A stretch of DNA of 64,000 nt, from NCBI GenBank assembly GCA_022648685.1, contig JALCMW010000004.1, positions 186,001 to 250,000 of the forward strand, in the 5' to 3' direction. The notes beneath the pieces were generated by a model. That model saw only the letters and a program-made list of their open reading frames with translations, was not told the origin of the DNA and did not search any database. Of the stretch, positions 18,871-29,612 are shown one piece after another. Source of the DNA: Bacteroidales bacterium (lineage in GTDB: Bacteria > Bacteroidota > Bacteroidia > Bacteroidales > UBA932). The position numbers were made by a program, and so were the translations under genes. Position 1 is the first letter of the stretch. Each line of letters begins with the position of its first letter.

Positions 18871-19470
18871 TTAAACCAATCCCGAGAAACCCATGAAAGC
18901 CATAGCCAATATGCTGGCGGTAACCAAAGCTATAGGTATTCCTCTGAACGGTTTCGGGACATCATTCAATGCAAGGTGCTCACGTATTCCCGAAAATATT
19001 ATCATTGCAACACCGTATCCCACAGCCGTGGCAAAAGCATATACGGCAGCTTCCCCGAGATTCAGCATATGTGCGGGATCTCCGAAAGTGAATTGTTTGG
19101 TTACAACTGTTATTGCTACACCGAGGACGGCACAGTTGGTTGTTATCAGCGGAAGATATATGCCAAGGGCCTGATACAGGGACGGGCTTGTCTTTTTCAA
19201 CACTATCTCGACAGTCTGGACCAAAGCAGCTATCACCAAAATGAAAGCTATCGTCTGGAGGAATGTCAGTCCGTAAGGATCCAAAAGATATTTGTTCAGA
19301 AGATATGTGACGATCGTAGACAAAGTGATGACGAAACATACTGCCGCAGACATTCCCGTTGCAGTTGAAAGCTTATTGGATACGCCAAGGAAAGGACATA
19401 TTCCCAGAAACTGGGACAAAACTATGTTGTTTACGAATATCGCCGATATTATGATCAAAAAATATTCCAT
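18871..19470 (-). CDS. rnfA: Rnf complex subunit RnfA
   Basis: FVNNIVLSQFLGICPFLGVS, TNCAVLGVAI; order in cluster. Confidence 0.95.
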   Translation of the reverse strand: MEYFLIIISAIFVNNIVLSQFLGICPFLGVSNKLSTATGMSAAVCFVITLSTIVTYLLNKYLLDPYGLTFLQTIAFILVIAALVQTVEIVLKKTSPSLYQALGIYLPLITTNCAVLGVAITVVTKQFTFGDPAHMLNLGEAAVYAFATAVGYGVAMIIFSGIREHLALNDVPKPFRGIPIALVTASILAMAFMGFSGLV

Positions 19471-19471
19471 A

Positions 19472-20065
19472 TCATTTATTCTTTTTTGCCAGTTTGTTAA
19501 ACAAAACCATCAGATAACCAAGACACAGAAAGGCTCCAGGAGCCATTACGAAAGCAAGTATGCCGTCTCCGGTTATGAATTTCCATCCGAAAACGGAGCC
19601 CGTACCCAGAATCTCGCGTACCATTCCCAATAGTGTCAGGGATAAGGTAAATCCGAGACCGATACCCAATCCGTCGCATGCGGATTCGATTACGGTATGT
19701 TTATTGGCAAAAGCTTCCGCCCTGCCGAGAACGATACAGTTCACTACAATAAGAGGAATGAACAAGCCCAGTGTTTCATACATTGCAGGCGTATACGCCT
19801 GCATGAGAAATTGCAATACCGTTACAAAAGTAGCAATAATCACGATATATGCAGGAATATGCACTTTGTCCGGCACATACGGGGCAACTGCCGAAATAGC
19901 CATGTTTGAAAGAACCAGGACGAAGAGAGTGGCCAATCCCATACTCATGCCGTTAATGGCAGAAGTGGTCGTCGCAAGTGTAGGACACATCCCAAGAACA
20001 AGGACAAACGTAGGATTATCCTTGATGAATCCTTTGGTTATCAATTGTAATTTAGTCATAGTCAT
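19472..20065 (-). CDS. rnfE: Rnf complex subunit RnfE
   Basis: NPTFVLVLGMCPTLATTTSA, PLIVVNCIVLGRAEAFA. Confidence 0.95.
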   Translation of the reverse strand: MTMTKLQLITKGFIKDNPTFVLVLGMCPTLATTTSAINGMSMGLATLFVLVLSNMAISAVAPYVPDKVHIPAYIVIIATFVTVLQFLMQAYTPAMYETLGLFIPLIVVNCIVLGRAEAFANKHTVIESACDGLGIGLGFTLSLTLLGMVREILGTGSVFGWKFITGDGILAFVMAPGAFLCLGYLMVLFNKLAKKNK

Positions 20066-20631
20066 TCACCTTTGATATTTTTGAAAGCTTCGACAGCGTT
20101 ACTGATTGCAAGGGTGTAAGCCCGTGATGTTATCGTCGAAGCTGTTATGGCATCAACATCACCTCCGTCTTTCTTTACTGACAGATGTTCCACAGCCGGA
20201 TCAAGATTTTTAAATTGATTTATAAAAGCCTTATCCGTCAAGCACTTGGCCCCAAGTCCGGGGGTTTCGTTGCAAACAAGGACCGATGTATTGTAAACTT
20301 TCCCGTCCGGGGTAACACCTACCATAAGGGTAAGGGGCCCTCCGAATCCAGACGTAGTAGATTCGATCGCATAACCGGCTATCTCACCGTTTTTCCTTAC
20401 GGTATAATAATTCATTTCCTGGCCATTTAATGAAACCGCAGATTCTTCGGGATCGGAATCGAAATCGGGAACTACCAAAGCTATTGCTTTAGTGGTTTTT
20501 GCCGCGGCAGCTTTGTCTATCGGTGCTTTCGTCACGACATAAACGGCGGCCAGGACCGAAGAACATGCCAGACATACTGTGAAAAGGCACAGAACCATAT
20601 TTTTTAATGAAGATTTTACTGCCATGATCAA
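20062..20631 (-). CDS. rnfG: Rnf complex flavoprotein subunit RnfG
   Basis: FMN-binding domain: NETPGLGAKC, DAITASTITSRA; one TM. Confidence 0.92.
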   Translation of the reverse strand: MIMAVKSSLKNMVLCLFTVCLACSSVLAAVYVVTKAPIDKAAAAKTTKAIALVVPDFDSDPEESAVSLNGQEMNYYTVRKNGEIAGYAIESTTSGFGGPLTLMVGVTPDGKVYNTSVLVCNETPGLGAKCLTDKAFINQFKNLDPAVEHLSVKKDGGDVDAITASTITSRAYTLAISNAVEAFKNIKGE

Positions 20632-21623
20632 GCCCTCCCGTATTTCTTTTGTTTAAACCATCTGTTCAGCAGAGGTACTAAGGAGTTCATTATGAGTATT
20701 GCGAAAGACACACCTTCGGGATATGAACCGAAATACCTTATCATCAATGTAATGAATCCAATCCCTATACCGAATATCAAACCGCCTTTGATACTCATCG
20801 GAGACGTTGCATAGTCCGTAGCCATAAAGGTTGAGCCCAGCAGAAGACCTCCCGTAAGGAGATTAAACAGCGGATCAGTGAATCTGGAAGGATCGCCCAG
20901 CCAGAACAGGCAGGAAACGATAGCAACGGTTCCAAGAATCGACAATGTTATATACGGCTTTATTACCTTGCGCAACAACAGATAAACGAACCCGATGATG
21001 ATTGCTATGGCACAAGCTTCACCTGCAGACCCTCCGATGTTGGAGAAAAGCATCTGTCCGTAGGAATATCCATGGGCGGTCATTATGTCATGCACGGACG
21101 ATCCCTGCATTAGCCCTTCCTTGATGGCTGTAAGAGGCGTAGCTCCGGAAACGGCATCTGTTCCCATTCCTTTGCCGAACAAACCGGTAGGAATTTCCCA
21201 CCGGGTAAGATATTTCGGGAATGAAATAAGCAGGAACACACGACCTGTCAAAGCTGGATTGAACACATTTTGTCCGATTCCTCCGAAAGTCATTTTTGCC
21301 ACTCCGATGGCAACTACGGAACCGATGAAAACAATCCACCATGGTGTCGTAGCAGGAAGATTGAGGGCAAGAAGGATACCGGTAACGACAGCGGAAAGAT
21401 CTCCGGTAGTGTTTTGTTTTTTCAGCAGATACTTTGTAATCAGATACTCAAGCAATACGCATGAAATGACACTCACCGCCAATACCGACAGCTCCCTTAG
21501 ACCGTAGAAAATCACGGATACGACTACGGCAGGCAAGAGTGCTATCACCACATCCAGCATAAGCGACCTGACGGACACTTCTGCATGGAGATGCGGAGAC
21601 GGCGAAACTATAAGTCTATTCAT
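20628..21623 (-). CDS. rnfD: Rnf complex subunit RnfD
   Basis: MNRLIVSPSPHLHAEVSVRSLMLDVVIALLPA; GRVFLLISFPKYLTRW. Confidence 0.95.
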   Translation of the reverse strand: MNRLIVSPSPHLHAEVSVRSLMLDVVIALLPAVVVSVIFYGLRELSVLAVSVISCVLLEYLITKYLLKKQNTTGDLSAVVTGILLALNLPATTPWWIVFIGSVVAIGVAKMTFGGIGQNVFNPALTGRVFLLISFPKYLTRWEIPTGLFGKGMGTDAVSGATPLTAIKEGLMQGSSVHDIMTAHGYSYGQMLFSNIGGSAGEACAIAIIIGFVYLLLRKVIKPYITLSILGTVAIVSCLFWLGDPSRFTDPLFNLLTGGLLLGSTFMATDYATSPMSIKGGLIFGIGIGFITLMIRYFGSYPEGVSFAILIMNSLVPLLNRWFKQKKYGRA

Positions 21624-21651
21624 TATTATTTCTTTATATATTTATTTCAAT

Positions 21652-23022
21652 TTATTTGGACTGTGCGGCAGCTTTGGCCCTTGCTTTGATAATTCCCAAA
21701 ATTTTGGCCTTGGCTACTCTGATGACATCCAGAAGCGGAATATTGGCAGGACAACTATAAAGACAGCAGCCGCATTCAATACAATCCTGTGCGGCATTGG
21801 CTTCCAGTCCCTCATCATCGTCATTCAGAGCTAGCTTGTTCAGCAGGAACGGTTCCAGTCCCATCGGACAAGCCTCCGCACATCTTCCGCAACGGATACA
21901 TTGACTCTGGATTTTCCTTTCGGTTTGCGGGGAGGTGAGAAACAGAATGGCGGAAGTCCCCTTGAGAGTAGCGGCATCCGGATTCGATACAGCCTTACCC
22001 ATCATAGGTCCGCCGCTTATTATCTTGACTGCATCGGCAGGAATACCTCCGGCATAATCCATTATATACGAAAGCGGAGTTCCGACCCTTACCATCAGAT
22101 TCCTCTGCTTTTCAAGGCAATCCCCTGTAACGGTAATGGAATTTTCGATTATCGGTTTGTTCTTCTGGACAGCATCATATATGGCAAGTGCAGTAGCAAT
22201 GTTCTGGACAACGGCACCGACATCTATCGGCAGACCTCCGGACTTCACCTGTCTGTGCATTACGGCATCTATAAGCTGCTTCTCACCTCCTTCCGGATAT
22301 TTGGATATCATTGGCATGACTGAAATACCTGAAAATTTCGATGAAAGTTTGAACAGCTTTTCTATTATTTCCTTCATATGGGAAATGGCCTCGGGCTTAT
22401 TGTCCTCTATGGCGATAACAGCTTTGTCAACACCCAGAACCTGCTTTATTATCGCTGTGCCGACAACAACCTGCTCCCCCTTCTCCATCATCGTCCGGAA
22501 ATCGGACGTAAGATACGGCTCGCATTCGCAGCCGTTGATTATAAGCGTCTCGCATTTCTTCCCCGGAGGAGGACTGAGTTTTACATGAGTCGGGAAGGTA
22601 GCACCTCCCAGACCGACGACGCCACATGTGCGGATTTTTTCAAGTATTGCTTTGTTATCATCCGGTATCACTGTGACAAGAGAATCCGTCCTGTCTATAT
22701 CTTCAGCCCATTCATCACCTTCCACAGATATTTCTATTGTCGTCTGCTGCTTTCCTGCAAGATCCTTTCTGGGACCTATGGATTTTACGGTACCAGAAAC
22801 CGAAGAATGGATATAAGCGGACACGAACCCGCCAGGTTCTGCGATCGGCTGGCCTGTGACCACCTTGTCACCGACAGCCACTATCGGCTTTGCAGGAGCT
22901 CCGATATGCTGTGCTACCGATATATATACGGTATCCGGCACAGGCATTGCCTCTATGCTGCAATCACGGGAAATCTTTCTTTCACCCGGATGGATACCTC
23001 CTATTGAAAATGTATGACTCAT
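21652..23022 (-). CDS. rnfC: Rnf complex subunit RnfC
   Basis: GGIHPGERK, VVGLGGATFPTHVKLSPP, two CxxCxxC ferredoxin motifs. Confidence 0.96.
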   Translation of the reverse strand: MSHTFSIGGIHPGERKISRDCSIEAMPVPDTVYISVAQHIGAPAKPIVAVGDKVVTGQPIAEPGGFVSAYIHSSVSGTVKSIGPRKDLAGKQQTTIEISVEGDEWAEDIDRTDSLVTVIPDDNKAILEKIRTCGVVGLGGATFPTHVKLSPPPGKKCETLIINGCECEPYLTSDFRTMMEKGEQVVVGTAIIKQVLGVDKAVIAIEDNKPEAISHMKEIIEKLFKLSSKFSGISVMPMISKYPEGGEKQLIDAVMHRQVKSGGLPIDVGAVVQNIATALAIYDAVQKNKPIIENSITVTGDCLEKQRNLMVRVGTPLSYIMDYAGGIPADAVKIISGGPMMGKAVSNPDAATLKGTSAILFLTSPQTERKIQSQCIRCGRCAEACPMGLEPFLLNKLALNDDDEGLEANAAQDCIECGCCLYSCPANIPLLDVIRVAKAKILGIIKARAKAAAQSK

Positions 23023-23025
23023 AAT

Positions 23026-23922
23026 TCAGGCCTCCGTTTTAACTGTTTTTTCAACCGGCGTTTTTACAACAGCCGGTTTCTGTTTCGAAACCCTCTCCAC
23101 GGGCTTCGGGAAATTGACGTCGTGAATGGCTCCGGTAGGGCAAACTGCAACGCATTTCCTGCACAGTTTGCATTTTTCATAATCGATATATGCGACATTA
23201 TCCACCAGAGTGATGGCATCATGGGGACATGTTTTCACACATAGTCCGCAACCGATGCAAGCCGCCTTGCATGCTTTTCTGGCAACGGCGCCCTTGTCTT
23301 TATTGATGCAGGACACGAAAACTCTCAAGTTTCTCGGTCCTTTGTTCCTCAACTCGATTATTCCTTTAGGACAGGCTTTTACACAAGCTCCGCATGCAGT
23401 GCATTTTGTCTCATCGACTACCGGAAGTCCCGTATCCGGATCCATCGAAATGGCATCGAATTTACATACGGATACACAATCTCCGCAACCCAGGCAGCCG
23501 AATGAGCAACCGGTGTCCCCCGTATAAAGAGCAGCCTTGACTTTGCATGATTTCAAGCCGTCATAATAATTGGTTCTGGGACGGTTTTCGCAAGTCCCGT
23601 TACAACGTACAACCGCAACCATAGGAAGCTTTTCCTTTACTTCATAACCAAGAATAGCGGCAACCTTCTGCATTACAGGGTTTCCACCTACAGGACAATA
23701 ATTATTATCCAGATTCGGGGCCTTGACGGCAGCCTCGGCAAAAGCACGGCAGCCTGCAAAACCGCATCCCCCGCAATTAGCACCGGGCATTACCGCTTCC
23801 ACTTCGTCGATCCGCGGGTCTTCTTCGACCTTGAATCTTTTGGCAATAAAATACAGAATCGCCGCAAGAACAAGACCGAGTACCGTTATAATCACTATTG
23901 TCCAGACAATCGTCGCAATCAT
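23026..23922 (-). CDS. rnfB: Rnf complex ferredoxin subunit RnfB
   Basis: LPGANCGGCG-like (MPGANCGGCGFAGC) and several CxxCxxCxxxCP motifs. Confidence 0.96.
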   Translation of the reverse strand: MIATIVWTIVIITVLGLVLAAILYFIAKRFKVEEDPRIDEVEAVMPGANCGGCGFAGCRAFAEAAVKAPNLDNNYCPVGGNPVMQKVAAILGYEVKEKLPMVAVVRCNGTCENRPRTNYYDGLKSCKVKAALYTGDTGCSFGCLGCGDCVSVCKFDAISMDPDTGLPVVDETKCTACGACVKACPKGIIELRNKGPRNLRVFVSCINKDKGAVARKACKAACIGCGLCVKTCPHDAITLVDNVAYIDYEKCKLCRKCVAVCPTGAIHDVNFPKPVERVSKQKPAVVKTPVEKTVKTEA

Positions 23923-23927
23923 TTCAC

Positions 23928-24338
23928 TCAGTTTTTTATATAAAATATATATTCCTTCGCAAGAACTTTCCTGAACAGGAAAATGCAGAAATAATACACT
24001 GCAACTCCCGCAATAGAGAAAAGCCCTACGTATAATTCTTCAAGATGCAAGGAAGACAAAATCAAAATCAAGGCCATCAGTATCATCAAAGGTATGGCAT
24101 AGGCAATCCATACGGCTTTGTTTCCCATGGACTGTTTCAAGGCTACATCCACTTCGTCACCGACATGATGGTTCGTAGAAAGGGCCGAAGGCACCTTTAT
24201 CGCTTTTTTCGTGTATTCGGAAACGCCGCATAATCCCGCAGCATGGCAAGAGGCACAAGCGGATGCCGATATTATTTCCACCGTGGTAAAATCCCTGTCC
24301 ATTTCCACTATCCTTCCTTTATGCAATATCTCATTCAT
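23928..24338 (-). CDS. SoxR-reducing system RseC-like protein
   Basis: SACASCHAAGLCG motif, two TMs, adjacent to rnfB. Confidence 0.85.
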   Translation of the reverse strand: MNEILHKGRIVEMDRDFTTVEIISASACASCHAAGLCGVSEYTKKAIKVPSALSTNHHVGDEVDVALKQSMGNKAVWIAYAIPLMILMALILILSSLHLEELYVGLFSIAGVAVYYFCIFLFRKVLAKEYIFYIKN

Positions 24339-25192
24339 TTCACAATGGCTTTAAAAGGAGACTTGAGACCCGAATATGATGACAGCCTTAATGAAACCAG
24401 TCCTACACGGATTGAGGCCTCAGCATATACCGGAAGCCGGTTTTCATCATCCGAAATCCATAAGAGCATATCCTTGTCCCCCTTGAAGACCTGGCCTTCC
24501 AATAATTTGGCCGAGAATTTCATTGTACGGACTTTACCCAATCCCGGAACTGTCTTTGTCATCTTCCCCCAATAGACGAAATAGACATTATAGACATCGT
24601 TATCTATTACGAATGTCATGGGATAACGGACACCCTGCCTGACTTTCGACAAATCGATATTCCTTGCCATATAAAACAGCGAAGGGATGTCATAAGTGCA
24701 TTTTGTAAGAGGCAATGCAATGGAATATTCACCTTTCTTCGAACTATAATTATTGGCCTCTATCTTAGGATTTACTTTATCGTGTTTATAAATGAAATAA
24801 TTGCGTGCCGAATAATCACCTTCGGAAGTATTTCTTGTAAATTTCATCGGCGACAGGTCTTTTCTCGTAAACCACGATTGGAAATTCTCACGAACCTTGA
24901 AAAACATATCGTAGAATTTGTAAGTACGTCCGGTGGCAGTACAGTGGAAAACAGGCACGCCGTTCAATATTGAAGAATCAAGGACAACCGATGCGCTGCC
25001 CAGATCGGTATTTACCAGTCCCCATTTGTAATGTATGGTCAGACCGAAAGATTCTCCTGCTTTGAAAGGATACGTGGATTCGGAAAGACTGCGTACGGGA
25101 ATGCAATGACTTTCCTTTGTCTGGGAAAATGATTCATACTGCATGAATATCAACAATAGTGAAATAATGACTGTGATATTGCTTGACCTCAT
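24335..25192 (-). CDS. DUF3108 domain-containing protein
   Basis: PFKAGESFGLTIHYKWGLVNTDLGSASV; RKDLSPMKFTRNTSEGDY. Confidence 0.8.
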   Translation of the reverse strand: MRSSNITVIISLLLIFMQYESFSQTKESHCIPVRSLSESTYPFKAGESFGLTIHYKWGLVNTDLGSASVVLDSSILNGVPVFHCTATGRTYKFYDMFFKVRENFQSWFTRKDLSPMKFTRNTSEGDYSARNYFIYKHDKVNPKIEANNYSSKKGEYSIALPLTKCTYDIPSLFYMARNIDLSKVRQGVRYPMTFVIDNDVYNVYFVYWGKMTKTVPGLGKVRTMKFSAKLLEGQVFKGDKDMLLWISDDENRLPVYAEASIRVGLVSLRLSSYSGLKSPFKAIVK

Positions 25193-25194
25193 GA

Positions 25195-26721
25195 TCAGAA
25201 TTCATTATTGTTGCCGAACTCATTATTCCCGGAGCCAAGGCTATCGAAATCAACGGAATCCGAGTTCATTTTCGACTCCCTGATCATATTTGCAGCCTGT
25301 GACTCCAATGTATCGTTCTCTTCCACGAACCTTACTTGTTCGGGTTTGAATATCATCGGTATCTCTGCAGTGGATCCGTTCCTGTTCTTTGCAATTATTA
25401 TATATGTCTTGCCAGGATTGTTTCCGTCCGGAGAATCGGGATCCGAAAGTCCCATATAATCGGGACGATGGATGAATATTACCATATCCGCATCCTGCTC
25501 TATTGAACCTGATTCCCTAAGGTCGCTCAACTGTGGTTTGGAATTGGAATTCGTTCTTTGAACAGCATTACGCGAAAGCTGCGACAACGCTATAATAGGT
25601 ACATCGAGTTCCTTGGCCGTAGCTTTCAAAGTTCTGGAGATTGCAGCGACTTCCTGTTCGCGCATGCCCCTTAATTCCGACGGCCCCTGCATCAACTGGA
25701 GATAATCTACTACAATCAGGCGGACGCCCTTGTTTTTTACCAACGTCTTTGCCTTGGTACGGAATTCCATGACCGGAATACTCGGAGTATCATCTATGTA
25801 AAGAGGAGATTTGGAAAGATTTTTAAGTTTGGTTTCCAGCTGCTCCCACTCATAACTTTCAAGTCTTGAACCACCCTTGATCTTATCGGCACTGAGGCCG
25901 GACTCGGATGTCATCAAACGCTTTGCAAGCTGCAGCGCCGACATTTCCAATGAAAAGACGGCGACAGGCATATTGTGATCGACGGCAGCGTTCCTGGCAA
26001 TATTCAAGGCGAATGCGGTTTTTCCAACCGACGGCCTTGCACCTATTATTATCAGGTCGGACCGCTGCCATCCCATGGTTATCCTGTCGATGGAAACATA
26101 ACCTGACGGGACGCCGCTGAGACCGGTTTTGCCCTGGAGCTCCTGAATATCATTCAAGGCTTCGTTGATAACGGATCCGATATCCTGGACATCTTTCCTG
26201 ACATTGTTCTGAATAGCGGCGAAGACCTTTGACTGGGCCGTATCTATGAGATCATCGACCTTGACGGAATCATCGAAAGAGTCCTTGAGAATCTGATACG
26301 AAGCATTTATCAGGTCCCTCTGGATGCACTTCTGCTTTAGAATCTTGATATAGTACTCGATATGGGCGGCAGCTCCCACTTTCTGGGACAAATCCGCCAA
26401 TGCAACCGGGCCACCTATTATTTCCAGATTGTTTTTTGCCTTCAGCTTATCGGCAACGGTAAGCAAATCCACGGCTACATGCTCATTGACGAGCTCGCAC
26501 ATGGATTCGAATATCATTTTATGCTTCGGATCATAGAAACACGGAGCGGTAAGCTCTTCCAAAGCCTCATCCACTACGGAAGGCTCCACGAGCATCGCTC
26601 CCAAGACAGCCTCTTCAACATCAAGAGCCTGAGGCGGTTTATTACCCATCTCAAGCCCTAGAGTATCCATATTGACTGCCTGCTCCTTTTTTCTGTAATT
26701 TCTTTTAGGCTGGTCAGGCAT
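25195..26721 (-). CDS. dnaB: Replicative DNA helicase
   Basis: GARPSVGKTAFALNIARN Walker A; VVDYLQLMQG; SDLRESGSIEQDADMV. Confidence 0.97.
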   Translation of the reverse strand: MPDQPKRNYRKKEQAVNMDTLGLEMGNKPPQALDVEEAVLGAMLVEPSVVDEALEELTAPCFYDPKHKMIFESMCELVNEHVAVDLLTVADKLKAKNNLEIIGGPVALADLSQKVGAAAHIEYYIKILKQKCIQRDLINASYQILKDSFDDSVKVDDLIDTAQSKVFAAIQNNVRKDVQDIGSVINEALNDIQELQGKTGLSGVPSGYVSIDRITMGWQRSDLIIIGARPSVGKTAFALNIARNAAVDHNMPVAVFSLEMSALQLAKRLMTSESGLSADKIKGGSRLESYEWEQLETKLKNLSKSPLYIDDTPSIPVMEFRTKAKTLVKNKGVRLIVVDYLQLMQGPSELRGMREQEVAAISRTLKATAKELDVPIIALSQLSRNAVQRTNSNSKPQLSDLRESGSIEQDADMVIFIHRPDYMGLSDPDSPDGNNPGKTYIIIAKNRNGSTAEIPMIFKPEQVRFVEENDTLESQAANMIRESKMNSDSVDFDSLGSGNNEFGNNNEF

Positions 26722-26726
26722 ATATG

Positions 26727-27536
26727 CTAATCGAAATCTGGATTTACTATTATTCTACCGCAATGTTCACAGATAATCAATTTGTTGTCGGAAGCGATGT
26801 CTATAAGGCGCTGTGGAGTAATGGAACTGAAACAACCGCCGCAGGAATCCCCGTTGAAGACGGTAACGACAGCAAGATGATTATGGACACTTGCTCTTAT
26901 CCTGTCATATGCACTTAAAGTCCGCGCATCGATTTTCGAAGCGCAGGAATCCCTTTCTTTTTTGAGCTTCGTTTCTTCGGCCGAGGTAGATTCCACTATA
27001 GTGGCAAGTTCCTGCTTCTTTGCCTTGAGATCGTCATTGCGTACACCAAGCCTGTCTTTGATTTCATCAAGTTCGGCTTTTTTGTTGGAAATCTCCAACT
27101 TGATATCGTTTATGTTCTTTTCCGCTATCTGCCTGAGAAGTCCTTGATTCTCAATCTCTTTGTTGATCGAATCATATTCACGGCTATTGGCGATGTTCTC
27201 AAGCTGCTTCTGGTATTTCTCAAGCTGGGCATCACTTTCTACGATATTCTGCTTGTTGTCCGAAACCGATTTTGTAAATTGATCGATTACGGCGGACAAT
27301 TGTGACGATTTGGCTTTAAGATCGGCAATCTCCTCTTCCAGAGCCTCTACTTCAGAAGGAAGTTCGCCTCTGAGCTGGATTATTTTATCTATAGCAGTAT
27401 CTGCCTGCTGCAGAGCATAAAGAGTCTTAAGTTTATCTTTAACACTCAATTCGGAATCTGCGAAATTCTTTTGAAGCGATACGAAAGTCTCCCTCTGATC
27501 GATAGGAGTGTCGACTATCTTGATTTTCTTTGCCAT
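26727..27536 (-). CDS. Coiled-coil plus C4 zinc-ribbon protein (CdsZ/YbbM-like)
   Basis: Long coiled coil; NGDSCGGCFSSITPQRLIDI...IICEHCGRIIV. Confidence 0.88.
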   Translation of the reverse strand: MAKKIKIVDTPIDQRETFVSLQKNFADSELSVKDKLKTLYALQQADTAIDKIIQLRGELPSEVEALEEEIADLKAKSSQLSAVIDQFTKSVSDNKQNIVESDAQLEKYQKQLENIANSREYDSINKEIENQGLLRQIAEKNINDIKLEISNKKAELDEIKDRLGVRNDDLKAKKQELATIVESTSAEETKLKKERDSCASKIDARTLSAYDRIRASVHNHLAVVTVFNGDSCGGCFSSITPQRLIDIASDNKLIICEHCGRIIVNPDFD

Positions 27537-27542
27537 ACTTAT

Positions 27543-28322
27543 TTATAAATAATATACCGGATTACTTTTATCAATATTTTCACTTATGCGAACTGCAAAG
27601 TTAGGAAATTTTTTCTTTAACAATGAAAATAAAATAAATACTATCTCCTTTTCACTTTCAAAATGCCCGATGTCCATAAGCATAAAATTATCAGGAGTGA
27701 AAAACCGATGATATGAAATGTCGCCGCAAAGATACAGTTGTGCTCCGGCATCGATAGCCGAAGAAATAAGGGAAGAACCAGAACCGCCGCACATGGCGAC
27801 TTTCTTTATAGGACAGTCCAGCGGTTTGGAAGTCCTGACCAGTTTCAGACCGAATCTGTTTTTGACTATGGCCGTGGCTTCCCGGCAAGACACAGCATCG
27901 GGAAACTCCCCCAAAGCTCCGAGACCAGAGTCCTCGCTTTCCGGTTCGAGTATACGGATATTCTCAAGGCCGAGTTTCCTCGCCATGGCACCGCTGACAC
28001 CGCCGATTACCTTGTCCGCCGTAGTATGAGCGGCATAAACCGCAATTCCGGCCGAGATGGCTTTCATAACAGCCAACCCTGTAGGATCCTCAGGCGTTAT
28101 CTTCTTCAAGGAATTGAAAATCAGGGGATGATGAGTTACTATCATATCAGCGCCCGTTCTGACAGCCTCATCGACAAGCGCCGGAGTGCAGTCAAAACCC
28201 AAAAGCACTGAAGTGACGTCCGATTCCGGACTCCCTATACACAAGCCACTGTTATCCCACTCTTCCTGAATGGAAAGAGGGGCGAACGACTCTATTGCAT
28301 CAGCTATTTGCCGTACTTTCAT
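27543..28322 (-). CDS. Nif3-like dinuclear metal centre protein
   Basis: EEWDNSGLCIGSPE, VTHHPLIF, HTTADKVIGGVSGAMA, MDIGHFESE. Confidence 0.92.
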   Translation of the reverse strand: MKVRQIADAIESFAPLSIQEEWDNSGLCIGSPESDVTSVLLGFDCTPALVDEAVRTGADMIVTHHPLIFNSLKKITPEDPTGLAVMKAISAGIAVYAAHTTADKVIGGVSGAMARKLGLENIRILEPESEDSGLGALGEFPDAVSCREATAIVKNRFGLKLVRTSKPLDCPIKKVAMCGGSGSSLISSAIDAGAQLYLCGDISYHRFFTPDNFMLMDIGHFESEKEIVFILFSLLKKKFPNFAVRISENIDKSNPVYYL

Positions 28323-28636
28323 AGACCTTTCTTGACATCGTCAAGCTGGCTGCGGATTTCCTTCAGACTGTCAAGAACCTTTACACGATTTTTAACTTTC
28401 TTCCTGGATTCGGCCAGTTCCTTTGCAGCCCCGGCCAACGACATCCCGTCCGTTTTGACAAGAACGTGAATCTGTTTCAGTGTTTCCACATCCTCTTTTG
28501 TGAAAAGGCGGTTGCCTTTTCCATTCCTTTGAGGTTTTACGAATTTAGAGAAAGTATTGGACCAGAACCTTACGAGAGAATTGCTCTCACCCAAGATACC
28601 TGCCACCTCACTCATTGAATAAAGAAATTTTTCCAT
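28319..28636 (-). CDS. MerR family transcriptional regulator
   Basis: MSEVAGILGESNSLVRFWSNTF...RLFTKEDVETLKQIHVLV. Confidence 0.88.
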   Translation of the reverse strand: MEKFLYSMSEVAGILGESNSLVRFWSNTFSKFVKPQRNGKGNRLFTKEDVETLKQIHVLVKTDGMSLAGAAKELAESRKKVKNRVKVLDSLKEIRSQLDDVKKGL

Positions 28637-28640
28637 AATT

Positions 28641-29591
28641 TTAATCCATTGATTGTCCTGTACTTACTGACATATACATCATATTGGCATATTCATCGGG
28701 AGTTACCGAAGCGAAAAAATAATCCACCGGATCCCGGTATTTGCCATCCTTGAGAACTTCATAATGCAAATGCGGGGCGAATGATTTTCCAGACATACCT
28801 ACTTCACCGATTTCCGCGCCTTTCTTCACAGTTCTTCCTTTGACGACATCTATATTCTGGAGATGGGCATACCTTGTAACATATCCGCCTCCGTGATTAA
28901 TCTCGACTTCGTTACCCAAGCCTTTGGCCGAATGAATTACGGAAGAGACGATTCCGTCTCCTGCCGCAAAGACCGGTTCCCCCTGCTGGGCAATCAAGTC
29001 GATTCCGTTATGCTGAGCCATAACTTTGTAAAAAGGATTTATCTTCTGCCCGATTGAAGCACCGGTCTGCGCATAAGTAATATTTTTAAGAGGAAGACTC
29101 AACGGCGGTAGAATATAAGATTTTTTTTTCGTTTCGGAAAAAATTTTAAGAAAATTTTCATTAACCGTCTCCGCCTTCCGTTCCAAAACTGCGACTTTCT
29201 TTTCGGAATAAGCCACTATATCCTTGTCCGGGACCGAATCCTCATAAGAAATGAAATCCGAGGAATCAATGGGATCCACCACAGGAGCCCCCGTGTGGAA
29301 AAGATCTCTGTAAATTTTATCATCTTTCACCCGGAGACCGGAAACAACATCATTGAGAAGTCTTTCTTTCTTTACCATCTCCGGATATAATTTCGAATAC
29401 ATACGGTTTTCACGCCTGAGTTCCCTCTCCGTATCCGTACTGAAGAAAAAAGAAAAAATAAAATAAAAAAAAACGGCAAGTGAAGCTGTTGCAATAAAAT
29501 ATTTCAAAAAAGTAAGTACAACCTTACGAACCGAAAGGGTTACCTTACGGAACTTGAAATTATTCTTGTCAAAAACATACAGTTTGCGCAT
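28641..29591 (-). CDS. M23 family metallopeptidase
   Basis: HNGIDLIAQQGEPVFAAGDGIV...HLHYEVLKDG; N-terminal TM. Confidence 0.93.
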   Translation of the reverse strand: MRKLYVFDKNNFKFRKVTLSVRKVVLTFLKYFIATASLAVFFYFIFSFFFSTDTERELRRENRMYSKLYPEMVKKERLLNDVVSGLRVKDDKIYRDLFHTGAPVVDPIDSSDFISYEDSVPDKDIVAYSEKKVAVLERKAETVNENFLKIFSETKKKSYILPPLSLPLKNITYAQTGASIGQKINPFYKVMAQHNGIDLIAQQGEPVFAAGDGIVSSVIHSAKGLGNEVEINHGGGYVTRYAHLQNIDVVKGRTVKKGAEIGEVGMSGKSFAPHLHYEVLKDGKYRDPVDYFFASVTPDEYANMMYMSVSTGQSMD

Positions 29592-29612
29592 GACGGGTCT
29601 TTTTCTTCTTGG

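Noticed and set aside
18871-24338. Rnf cluster as unusual
   Set aside because: The order RseC-like, B, C, D, G, E, A is a normal arrangement with intact subunits.
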